64,000 nucleotides of DNA from Dactylosporangium roseum (GTDB taxonomy: Bacteria; Actinomycetota; Actinomycetes; Mycobacteriales; Micromonosporaceae). Location: assembly GCF_025264685.1 (NCBI RefSeq), contig NZ_CP073721.1:310001-374000 (forward strand), read 5' to 3'. How positions within the stretch are numbered: the stretch's first letter is position 1; every line of letters starts with the position of its first letter. This document shows positions 11,188-19,881 of the stretch, piece by piece. The notes under the pieces were generated by a model. That model was not told where the DNA came from. It was given only the letters and a program-made list of their open reading frames with translations, and did no database searches. Both the position numbers and the translations under genes were made by a program.

Positions 11188-12588
11188 ATGGGCTCCATGG
11201 AATACCGCGTGGAACACGACACGATGGGTGAGGTGCGCGTCCCCGCCGACGCGCTCTGGCGGGCACAGACCCAGCGGGCTGTGGAGAACTTCCCGATCTC
11301 CGGCGGGCGCCTCGAAAGCGCGCACGTCCGCGCGCTGGCGCAGATCAAGGCCGCCGCCGCGGCCGTCAACGCCGAGCTGGGCGTCCTCGACTCCGACATG
11401 GCCGACGCCATCATCGCCGCCGCCACCGAGATCGCCTCCGGCGTCTACGACGGACACTTCCCGATCGACGTCTTCCAGACCGGCTCCGGCACCTCGTCGA
11501 ACATGAACATGAACGAGGTCATCGCCACCCTCGCCAGCCGGGTCCTCGGCCGGCCGGTCCACCCCAACGACCACGTCAACGCCTCCCAGTCGTCCAACGA
11601 CGTGTTCCCCACCTCCATCCACGTCGCCGCCACGTCGGCCCTGGTCAACGACCTGATCCCGGCCCTGTCGACGCTGGAGCTCGCACTGCGCAAGAAGGGC
11701 GGCGAGTTCGCCACGGTCGTGAAGTCCGGCCGCACCCACCTCATGGACGCCACCCCGGTCACCCTCGGCCAGGAGTTCCACGGGTACGCCGCACAGGTCC
11801 GCTACGGCATCGAACGCGTCAACTCGGTCGTTCCCCGGGTCGCGGAGCTGCCGCTCGGCGGCACCGCGGTCGGCACCGGCATCAACACCCCGCCCGGCTT
11901 CGCCGCCGCCGCGATCCTCGCCCTGTCGTCCACGACCGGGCTGCCGCTGACCGAGGCTCGCAACCACTTCGAGGCCCAGGGCGCCCGCGACGCCCTCGTC
12001 GAGGCGTCCGGCACGGTCCGCACGATCGCCGCCGGCCTGTACAAAATCGCGAACGACATCCGCTGGATGGGCTCCGGCCCCCGCGCCGGCCTGCGCGAAC
12101 TGCACATCCCCGACCTCCAGCCCGGCTCGTCGATCATGCCCGGCAAGGTCAACCCCGTCGTCCCGGAGGCGGTCCGTCAGGTGGTGGCCCAGGTGATCGG
12201 CAACGACGCGGCCGTCGCGTTCGCCGGGACCCAGGGCGACTTCGAGCTCAACGTCATGCTGCCGGTGATCGCCCGCAATCTCCTCGAATCGATCCGCCTC
12301 ATGGCGAACGTCTCCCGCCTCCTCGCGGAGCGGTGCGTCGCGGGCTTGACGGCGAACGTCTCCGTGCTGCGCGCCTACGCGGAGGGCTCGCCGTCGATCG
12401 TCACCCCGCTGAACAAGTACCTCGGGTACGAGGAGGCGGCGTCGATCGCCAAGCAGGCCCTGAAGGAGAACCGCACGATCCGCGACGTGGTCCTCGAACG
12501 CGGCCACGTCACGGCGGGCAAGCTCACCGAGGCGCAGCTCGACGCCGCGCTGGACGTCCTGGCCATGACCAGGCCGCCAGCGGTGTGA
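11188..12588 (+). CDS. fumC: Fumarate hydratase, class II
   Basis: Cofactor-free fumarase of the aspartase/fumarase superfamily, acting as a homotetramer in the TCA cycle. 466 residues, full length. Motifs: [68 protein letters not shown], and the signature [19 protein letters not shown] 11188 is preceded by GAGGAG. It lies 20 bp after the AfsR-like gene on the same strand, possibly cotranscribed. Confidence 0.95.
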   Translation: MGSMEYRVEHDTMGEVRVPADALWRAQTQRAVENFPISGGRLESAHVRALAQIKAAAAAVNAELGVLDSDMADAIIAAATEIASGVYDGHFPIDVFQTGSGTSSNMNMNEVIATLASRVLGRPVHPNDHVNASQSSNDVFPTSIHVAATSALVNDLIPALSTLELALRKKGGEFATVVKSGRTHLMDATPVTLGQEFHGYAAQVRYGIERVNSVVPRVAELPLGGTAVGTGINTPPGFAAAAILALSSTTGLPLTEARNHFEAQGARDALVEASGTVRTIAAGLYKIANDIRWMGSGPRAGLRELHIPDLQPGSSIMPGKVNPVVPEAVRQVVAQVIGNDAAVAFAGTQGDFELNVMLPVIARNLLESIRLMANVSRLLAERCVAGLTANVSVLRAYAEGSPSIVTPLNKYLGYEEAASIAKQALKENRTIRDVVLERGHVTAGKLTEAQLDAALDVLAMTRPPAV

Positions 12589-12682
12589 CCCGTGGCCCGG
12601 TCCGTGGGCATGGCACCAGTCGCTGCGGTTGCCGCCGTTGACGACACCGCGGGAAGGTCAGGACCCCGGAGCGGTCGGGCGG

Positions 12683-14014
12683 TTATCGCCGCCGGTGTGC
12701 GCGGCGGCGGCCGAGCACGACGGCCAGCAGTACGGCTGCCGCCACCGATGCGGCGGCAGCCGACACGAACACGACCGGGTGGCGCAGGGCGCCGTAGTCG
12801 GTGGGCCCCGTCCCGTCCCGGAAGGCGCCGGCCAGGGCCAGGTCCGCGGCCACGTCCAGCTCGCTGATGCCGTCCGGCGTCTCCAACAGCACCTGCTGCG
12901 CGGTGGCGCCGGGGCGCAGCGCGACCAGGCGGGCCCGGGCCGAGCCGTGATCGGTGAACGGGCCCCAGGCGTGGTCCCACACCAACTGAGCCGGTCCCGC
13001 ACCGGGCCGGGGCACGCCGGTGATCGCGACCGCGGTGCCGTCCGCGCGCCAGCCGAGCAGCCGCACGTACCGGGCGCCGGTGGCCGCGGGCGGCGCCGGG
13101 TCTGCCGGCGTGGCGGCGTCCGCCGGCAGGCCGGTGCGGGCGTCGCGGACGACGAGCCGCCAGCGGTCGTCGGCGTCGCGGTGCGCGGTCGCGACGGCCG
13201 TCCCGCCGGGCAGCCACGCGCCGGGGCCGGCGAGTGTCTCGGACGAGAGCCGGATCGTGGCGTCCGGCGTGTCGCGGCCCACGGTGTACAGCCGCAGCTC
13301 GTCACCGACCTGCAACGCGAGTCGCCGGTGGTCGCCGGACAGGGCCGCGGACCAGCCGGGGACCAGCCACCGGTCACCGAGGTCGAGACTCGCGACGTCG
13401 GTGCGCCGGGCCAGGTCGTACACGCCCACGCGGCTCTGCCGCGGCTCGCCGTTGCCGGTCTCGTAGACCACGAGGGCGCCGTCGGGCGAGAAGGCGCGGA
13501 TCTCGCCCGGGACCGGGATCCGCTCTCCGGAGACGAGTGAACGGACCTGGTGGTTGCGGGCGATGTACCGGCCGTCGGGGGAGAGCAGCGCCTCGAAGCC
13601 CGGCGGGGTGTAGACGGCGTCGTCGAACACGCGGTACCGGTTCCCGGCCGCGGCGACCGCACCGAAGCGACCCTCGTTCCAGTCGTCGGTGGTCGCGGCG
13701 CCGCCGAAGATCGCCGCGACCGGGCCGATCGCGGCGACCTCGACGGCGGCCGTGTACCAGGGCGGCGGCGTGAGCGTCGTCGGGATGCCCGGTGCGGTGG
13801 TGCCCGCGGCTGTACTGGCTGGGCCGGCCGGGCGCACGGCCCAGCCGATCCCGACAACGAGCAGCACGACGACGACGGCCACCGTGGCGGTGGCGGCGGC
13901 CCTGGCCCGGCGGGCGCGGTGCCGGGCCCGGGCCAGGTCGAAGAAGTCGGCCGGCAGCGTGGCTCGCGGCGCCTGTTCCGCGAGCGTGCGCAGCCCGTCC
14001 TGCAGCCGTGTCAC
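12683..14014 (-). CDS. Membrane protein with beta-propeller-like repeats, partner of sigma factor
   Basis: 443 residues. A 40-residue cytoplasmic stretch (LRTLAEQAPRATLPADFFDLARARHR, shown here in two overlapping parts) precedes a membrane helix (TATVAVVVVLLVVGIGWAV). A long extracytoplasmic WD40/TolB-like domain follows (ALLSPDGRYIARNHQV, EIRAFSPDGALVVYETG, LGWRADGTAVAITGV) and a second helix sits at the end (VVFVSAAAASVAAAVLLAVV). GTG 14014 overlaps the sigma factor stop by four bases (GTGA), so the two are translationally coupled. The arrangement suggests a membrane regulator of the sigma factor. No classical zinc anti-sigma motif is present. Confidence 0.75.
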   Translation of the reverse strand: MTRLQDGLRTLAEQAPRATLPADFFDLARARHRARRARAAATATVAVVVVLLVVGIGWAVRPAGPASTAAGTTAPGIPTTLTPPPWYTAAVEVAAIGPVAAIFGGAATTDDWNEGRFGAVAAAGNRYRVFDDAVYTPPGFEALLSPDGRYIARNHQVRSLVSGERIPVPGEIRAFSPDGALVVYETGNGEPRQSRVGVYDLARRTDVASLDLGDRWLVPGWSAALSGDHRRLALQVGDELRLYTVGRDTPDATIRLSSETLAGPGAWLPGGTAVATAHRDADDRWRLVVRDARTGLPADAATPADPAPPAATGARYVRLLGWRADGTAVAITGVPRPGAGPAQLVWDHAWGPFTDHGSARARLVALRPGATAQQVLLETPDGISELDVAADLALAGAFRDGTGPTDYGALRHPVVFVSAAAASVAAAVLLAVVLGRRRAHRRR

Positions 14015-14505
14015 CGCAGTACCCCCATCTCGAACTCGTCCAGCAACTCAGGGGCGACCACGCGCAGCCGCGCGAGCGCGCGGCGGGTCTGGCTCTTCAC
14101 CGTGCCGACCTGGCAGTTGAGGCGGGCGGCGGTCTCGGCCTTGGTGCAGTCCTCGTAGAACCGCAGCACCAGCACCGCCCGCTGCTTCGGGGTGAGCCGG
14201 GCCAGTGCCTGCCGCATCAGCAGGGCCAGCTCCGGCTCACCGCCCGGCGGCCCGGCCCGTTCCGGCACCTCCGCGGCGAGCGTCTCCACCACGCGGGAGC
14301 GTCGGCGCCGCCACCAACTGACCGACTGGGTGTAGAGCGCGCGGCGGGCGTAAGCAGCCGGATTGTCGATACGCTGCCACCGCACGGCCAGCCCGGCGAG
14401 CACGGTCTGCACCAGATCCTCGGCGTGCTGCCGGTCGCCGGTCAGCAGGTACGCCGTGCGCAGCAGCGCGTCGAGCTGACCGCGCACGAAGTCGTCGAAC
14501 GTCAC
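14011..14505 (-). CDS. ECF RNA polymerase sigma factor, SigE family
   Basis: 164 residues, the usual length for the SigE group of ECF sigma factors. Region 2: VRGQLDALLRTAYLLTGDRQ, AEDLVQTVLAGLAVRW and NPAAYARRALYTQSVSWWRR. Region 4: LARLTPKQRAVLVLRFYED and VGTVKSQTRRALARLRV. GTG 14505 follows a strong GGGAGGG site. It directs polymerase to a small promoter set and is cotranscribed with the overlapping membrane protein downstream, its likely regulator. Confidence 0.9.
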   Translation of the reverse strand: MTFDDFVRGQLDALLRTAYLLTGDRQHAEDLVQTVLAGLAVRWQRIDNPAAYARRALYTQSVSWWRRRRSRVVETLAAEVPERAGPPGGEPELALLMRQALARLTPKQRAVLVLRFYEDCTKAETAARLNCQVGTVKSQTRRALARLRVVAPELLDEFEMGVLR

Positions 14506-14575
14506 CCCGGTCCCTCCCTCGCCTGCTATGACGCACGGGCGGGCGGCCTCGGAGGGCGGGTCAACCGGCGACCGC

Positions 14576-14833
14576 TCAGTCGTCGCTCCAGCGTCGCTGA
14601 ACGGGATCCCACCTGCCGATCTTGATTTGACCGCTGAGGACAGGGTTGAGGCACTCGCCCACGAGTTGCAGAGCTTCGTGGAGGTCATGAAACTGCGGCG
14701 GAATGAGCGTCTCCTTGGCCGCGAACTCCGGGTACCCCGTCTCCCACTCAGCGCCCGGGACGTGCATGGAATCAGGGAGAGTCAATGGGCTGCGCGCGAC
14801 CTGCTGACGGACGGCGAGTGCACAACTGATCAT
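14576..14833 (-). CDS. Hypothetical protein, possibly truncated
   Basis: 85 residues ending QIKIGRWDPVQRRWSDD, with a protein-like middle (PEFAAKETLIPPQFHDLHEA, then LQLVGECLNPVL). No family recognised. It sits between the sigma factor and the AbiEi-like gene on the same strand, at the edge of a small accessory patch. An in-frame ATG at 14767 would give a 63-residue product. It may be a C-terminal remnant of a larger gene. Confidence 0.4.
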   Translation of the reverse strand: MISCALAVRQQVARSPLTLPDSMHVPGAEWETGYPEFAAKETLIPPQFHDLHEALQLVGECLNPVLSGQIKIGRWDPVQRRWSDD

Positions 14834-14877
14834 CGATCGATGCCCGGAAGGCGCTGGGGTTCTTGAACGACCGTGGC

Positions 14878-15759
14878 TCAGTTGCGGGCATGTGGGTCCT
14901 TGTCAGTCTGGTCATGCAACTGTGCCGCAGCAGCCCTGGCTTCTGCGGCAAAGTGGGAAGCGAGGACGCTCGCACGCCAAGCGGCGATTCTGTGTAGGAG
15001 TTCGGGGTCGAGTTGAGCTGTGATGGCTCGCAAGGCTCCCGGGTCCACGCTCGACGTGATTCCCTGCATGACTGCGTGATCAATGCTTCGTAGTGCTCCA
15101 GTGAGCGGCGATTCCCATGTGTTCGTAATGCCTGCTTCTTCGACCAGCACTCGCAGCAACCCCTGGCCGTCCCCGGTGCGTGCTCCGTAGCCGCGGGCAT
15201 GGCGTGCCAAAGTGTTCGGCAACTCGTCTTCCATGACCTGATGTCGATATAGCGCGTCCCGCACGATGCCTGCCAGGTGGCCGCGATCGATCCGTTCTCC
15301 AGCGAGGTCGTCGATAGTTCGCTGGGCTGTTGCCACAGGCAACCCGTCAACCAGGCTCCAATCGTTCTCGGCCACTGCTCCTCGGTGCAGCCGTACATCA
15401 GAGCGCCGTGTCTGCCGACGCCGCGGAACTGTGAACTCCATGACGTCCGCGCCAAGATCGCCAAGGCCGCGCACCCATGCTGCCGAGCGGTGTGAGACGA
15501 CGTCCACATCCGACGCTGCGATCCGTTCGCTGGCTGTACGCGTTGGGTCCAAGCTCAGCCATGCGACTCGGAGCTCTTCATGTTCGTTGATGGGGCTGCC
15601 CGCCAAGCGGTACACGCCATGGGCCAACCGGACGAGGTCTCCTGCCTTGGCCAGCCGTGCCATGGTCTGGGGGGTGACTCCGACCAGGCGCCCTTGACTC
15701 GTGGTGACCAGTCCCCATTGGTCGACCGCGAGTTCAGCAAGTTGAAGCTCTTTGGCCAT
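14878..15759 (-). CDS. AbiEi-like type IV antitoxin-domain protein
   Basis: 293 residues. The N-terminus is the winged-helix AbiEi antitoxin domain (QWGLVTTSQGRLVGVTPQTM, ARLAKAGDLVRLAHGVYRLA), followed by the usual VVSHRSAAWVRGLGDLGADV and RRRQTRRSDVRLHRG segments. In AbiE systems such proteins repress their own promoter and neutralise the AbiEii nucleotidyltransferase. No toxin gene lies next to it. Immediately upstream is an AT-rich region with five TTTTGCAG motifs that may be its operator. ATG 15759 is preferred; ATG 15783 is in frame upstream. Confidence 0.75.
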   Translation of the reverse strand: MAKELQLAELAVDQWGLVTTSQGRLVGVTPQTMARLAKAGDLVRLAHGVYRLAGSPINEHEELRVAWLSLDPTRTASERIAASDVDVVSHRSAAWVRGLGDLGADVMEFTVPRRRQTRRSDVRLHRGAVAENDWSLVDGLPVATAQRTIDDLAGERIDRGHLAGIVRDALYRHQVMEDELPNTLARHARGYGARTGDGQGLLRVLVEEAGITNTWESPLTGALRSIDHAVMQGITSSVDPGALRAITAQLDPELLHRIAAWRASVLASHFAAEARAAAAQLHDQTDKDPHARN

Positions 15760-15777
15760 AACCTGTCTAGCTGGATG

Positions 15778-15931
15778 CTGCAAAAGTTACATCTGGTCTT
15801 CCAGACTAACTTGTGACGATATTTTTGCAGCACACTAACGAGTTTTGCAGGTCCTACCGCTATCTAGGCGATCCGTGTCTGCCAAACTATCATAGGGGGT
15901 TAGTTTTGCAGACGTCAGAAAATTTTTGCAG
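15778..15931. repeat. AT-rich array of five TTTTGCAG motifs
   Basis: The 15760-16074 gap has no gene but is strikingly AT-rich. TTTTGCAG occurs at 15823-15830, 15843-15850, 15904-15911 and 15924-15931, and its complement CTGCAAAA at 15778-15785. The forward copies form two pairs, each exactly 20 bp apart start to start. Two copies extend to TTTTTGCAGCACA. This looks like a multi-site protein-binding region upstream of the AbiEi-like gene. Confidence 0.65.
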
Positions 15932-16074
15932 CACATCACACGCTGTGAGTGCTCCGTCCCGCTGGGCCGCCGAATGCCACTCAGCCAGTACGGCCTTGCC
16001 ACGTGACTTGGGTAAGCCGCCGGAGGCCCGTTGGACGCGGCGTTGGACATTCCGGCGATGATCGTCGACCTAGG

Positions 16075-16262
16075 GCACCGCCCGCCGGGGTTGAGCAGGA
16101 ACTGGCGGTACTCCTCCGGCAGGCGCACGCCATGGGACGCCTCGAACGCCAGCAGGTCTGATTCGGACAGTGGCGGGCGGAGCTGGAAGCCATGTTCTTC
16201 GGCGCCGAACGCCGGTCGGGACTCGGCTCGAGGCCGGGCCCGCCTGCGCGCGATCTCGTCCA
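16075..16262 (-). pseudogene. SMI1/KNR4 (SUKH) immunity-protein fragment
   Basis: Readable SUKH sequence: [40 protein letters not shown]. After the GG the frame continues but is no longer SUKH-like, so the C-terminal two-thirds are missing. There is also no ATG/GTG start in frame before [13 protein letters not shown] proteins are usually immunity proteins for polymorphic toxins. The fragment abuts the end of the IclR gene and the AT-rich array. Confidence 0.55.
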
Positions 16263-16267
16263 GCGTC

Positions 16268-16900
16268 TCAGGTGAGCGCCTTCGCGACCGCTGAGGCCGC
16301 CGCCTCGACCTGCGGCGGGACCGTCGACGGGTCCAGCTCGGCGAGGGCCACCACGCCGACGCTGGCCTCCAGGCCCTCCACATGAGGTACCGCCGCGGCG
16401 ACACCGAACGCGCCGGGCTGCAACTCGCCGGAGGTCGACACCGCCGAGTGGTTGCCGGTTCGTCCGGCCAGGATCGCCTTGCCGGCGGCGCCGGACTCCA
16501 GCGGGTGGCGGGAGCCCGTGCGGTATGCCACGTGGAACTGGGTCCAGCTCGGCTCCACCACCGCCAGGGCGTAGGCCTCGCCACCGTCGGCGATCGTCAG
16601 GTGGGCGGTGGCGCCGACCGTCTCGGCCAGGCGGCGCAAGGCCGGCAGGGCGGCGTCGGCGACCAGTGGCTGGGCGCGCCGTGCCAGGTGGAGCACGCCG
16701 GCGCCGAGGCGGAGCCGGCCGGTCGGGTCGCGGCGGATCATGCCGTGGTCGCCGAGGGTGGCCACCAGGCGGTAGACGACCGCGCGGCCGACGCCCAGGT
16801 GGGTCGCCGCCTCGGTCATGGTCAGGCCGCCGGGGGCGTCGGCCACCAGGTGCAGCAGGCGCAGGCCGCGGTCCAAGGTTTGCGCGGTCTCGGTCGCCAC
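16268..16900 (-). CDS. IclR family transcriptional regulator
   Basis: 210 residues. An N-terminal winged helix ([39 protein letters not shown]) and a C-terminal ligand-binding domain ([55 protein letters not shown]). IclR proteins sense small metabolites and control nearby catabolic genes. GTG 16900 gives [12 protein letters not shown], the normal family start. Divergent from cysS across 188 bp, but no obvious catabolic target is adjacent. Confidence 0.85.
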   Translation of the reverse strand: MATETAQTLDRGLRLLHLVADAPGGLTMTEAATHLGVGRAVVYRLVATLGDHGMIRRDPTGRLRLGAGVLHLARRAQPLVADAALPALRRLAETVGATAHLTIADGGEAYALAVVEPSWTQFHVAYRTGSRHPLESGAAGKAILAGRTGNHSAVSTSGELQPGAFGVAAAVPHVEGLEASVGVVALAELDPSTVPPQVEAAASAVAKALT

Positions 16901-17088
16901 GGAAACCAGCCTATTCGAACGGTGGAGCGTCCCGCACCGTCTCGCAGGTCCGGGAATGTCGCGGAGCATGCCGACAGCAGCGGGAGCCCGCACCGGCGAG
17001 CCGGCGGATCGGCACGTGGACGACGCTGCGTGGATCGGCGGGGTGCGCGCGACGTCCGGTCACAATGCCGACCGGTACGCTTGCATCT

Positions 17089-18498
<1,410 letters not shown>

Positions 18499-18503
18499 AG
18501 CAG

Positions 18504-19592
18504 ATGCCAGGCAATTCCGAGCGTCGCGGCAAGCGCGTCGTGTCGAAGAAGGGCGCCACGAAGGGCTCCGGCGGCAAGAACCGCCAGTCCCTGGCCGGGC
18601 GCGGCCGCACCTTGCCGGCCGACGAGCGGCCGTGGCACAAGGGGTATTCCGGCGACGAGGCGCTGCCTGAGCGCACCGCGTGGAAGCAGGACAAGGAGCG
18701 CCGGGCCGCGGCTGCCCAGGGGCGGGCCCCGAAGGTCGGGCAGCCCGGCACGAAGCGCACCGCCGGCAAAGGACCGTTCGGAGCCAAGAAGGCGGCCCCG
18801 GGCAAGTCCGGGCCTCGCGTCTCGCCCGGGCGGAAGGCGGCGGCGCCGAAGGACGCGCCGGAGCTGCTCGTCGGGCGGAACCCGGTCGTCGAGGCGTTGC
18901 GGACGCACGTGCCGGCCACGGCCTTGTACGTGGCGCTGGGCATCGACATGGACGACCGGGTCAAGGAGGCGGTGCGTATCGCCGCCGAGCGTGGCATCGC
19001 GATCCTCGAGGTCACCCGGACCGAGCTGGACCGGATGACCGGCGGGGTCCTGCACCAGGGCCTCGGCCTCCAGGTGCCGCCGTTCGCGTACGAGCCGTTC
19101 GACGACCTGCTCGCCGCCGCGCTGGAAGCGCCGGTGCCGCTGCTGGTCGCGCTCGACGGGGTCACCGACCCGCGCAACCTCGGCGCGATCATCCGGTCGG
19201 CGGCCGCGTTCGGCGCGCACGGGGTGTTCCTGCCGGAGCGCCGTGCGGCGGGCATCACCGCCACGGCGTGGCGGACCAGCGCGGGCGCGGCGGCGCGGAT
19301 GAAGGTGGCCCAGGTGACGAACCTGACCCGGTCGCTGAAGGCATGCCAGGAGGAGGGCTTCACCGTGGTCGGTCTCGACGCCGACGGTGAGGCCTCGCTG
19401 TACGCCCTGGAAGCCGCGGTGGGGCCGCTGGTCGTGGTCGTCGGCTCGGAAGGGCGGGGCATGTCCCGGCTGGTCGGGCAGACCTGCGACATGCTGGTCA
19501 GCATCCCGATGGTGTCCGAGGTCGAGTCGCTCAACGCGTCGGTCGCGGCGGCGGTGACGTTGGCCGAGGTGTCGCGGCGCCGGTCGCTGTAG
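18504..19592 (+). CDS. rlmB: 23S rRNA 2'-O-ribose methyltransferase, TrmH/RlmB family
   Basis: Methylates a guanosine ribose in 23S rRNA using S-adenosylmethionine. 362 residues. Residues 1-115 are a Lys/Arg/Gly-rich tail likely to contact r[23 protein letters not shown] opens the substrate-binding domain. The SPOUT knot motifs are [35 protein letters not shown] and [21 protein letters not shown] 18504 is 6 bases after the cysS stop codon, so translation is probably coupled. Confidence 0.93.
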   Translation: MPGNSERRGKRVVSKKGATKGSGGKNRQSLAGRGRTLPADERPWHKGYSGDEALPERTAWKQDKERRAAAAQGRAPKVGQPGTKRTAGKGPFGAKKAAPGKSGPRVSPGRKAAAPKDAPELLVGRNPVVEALRTHVPATALYVALGIDMDDRVKEAVRIAAERGIAILEVTRTELDRMTGGVLHQGLGLQVPPFAYEPFDDLLAAALEAPVPLLVALDGVTDPRNLGAIIRSAAAFGAHGVFLPERRAAGITATAWRTSAGAAARMKVAQVTNLTRSLKACQEEGFTVVGLDADGEASLYALEAAVGPLVVVVGSEGRGMSRLVGQTCDMLVSIPMVSEVESLNASVAAAVTLAEVSRRRSL

Positions 19593-19881
19593 TGTTCGGC
19601 ACCCGTCGATACGGTGGGTGTGGTGGTCGGCATCATCGGGCGTGCGAACGGCTTCGAGCAGTCGGACTCCAGACACACGAGCCGCTGACGGTGCGCGTCG
19701 GCGAGGTCGGCACCTGCCTGCCCGATGCGCCCGGTATGCCACGATCCAGGCCGGTGGATACGGCCCACGATCGGCGAGTCCCGGCACACCAACGTCGAGC
19801 ACGGGTTCACGCGCCGTGACGTGATACCGCACCTCGGGCTGGGCTCCACGGGCAGGTGCGGCGGCTTTCTAGGATGGGGCC

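Noticed and set aside
15784..15960. CRISPR array suggested by the repeated motifs in the AT-rich region
   Set aside because: The unit is only 8-13 bp, spacings are 20 and 61 bp with no spacer-like uniform pattern, and no cas genes are near.
16525..17088. 5' extension of the cysS frame
   Set aside because: No synthetase similarity before GTG 17089, and the extension runs antisense through the IclR gene.
19593..19881. Small open frames between rlmB and the Hsp70-like gene
   Set aside because: No ribosome sites and composition not protein-like; treated as intergenic.
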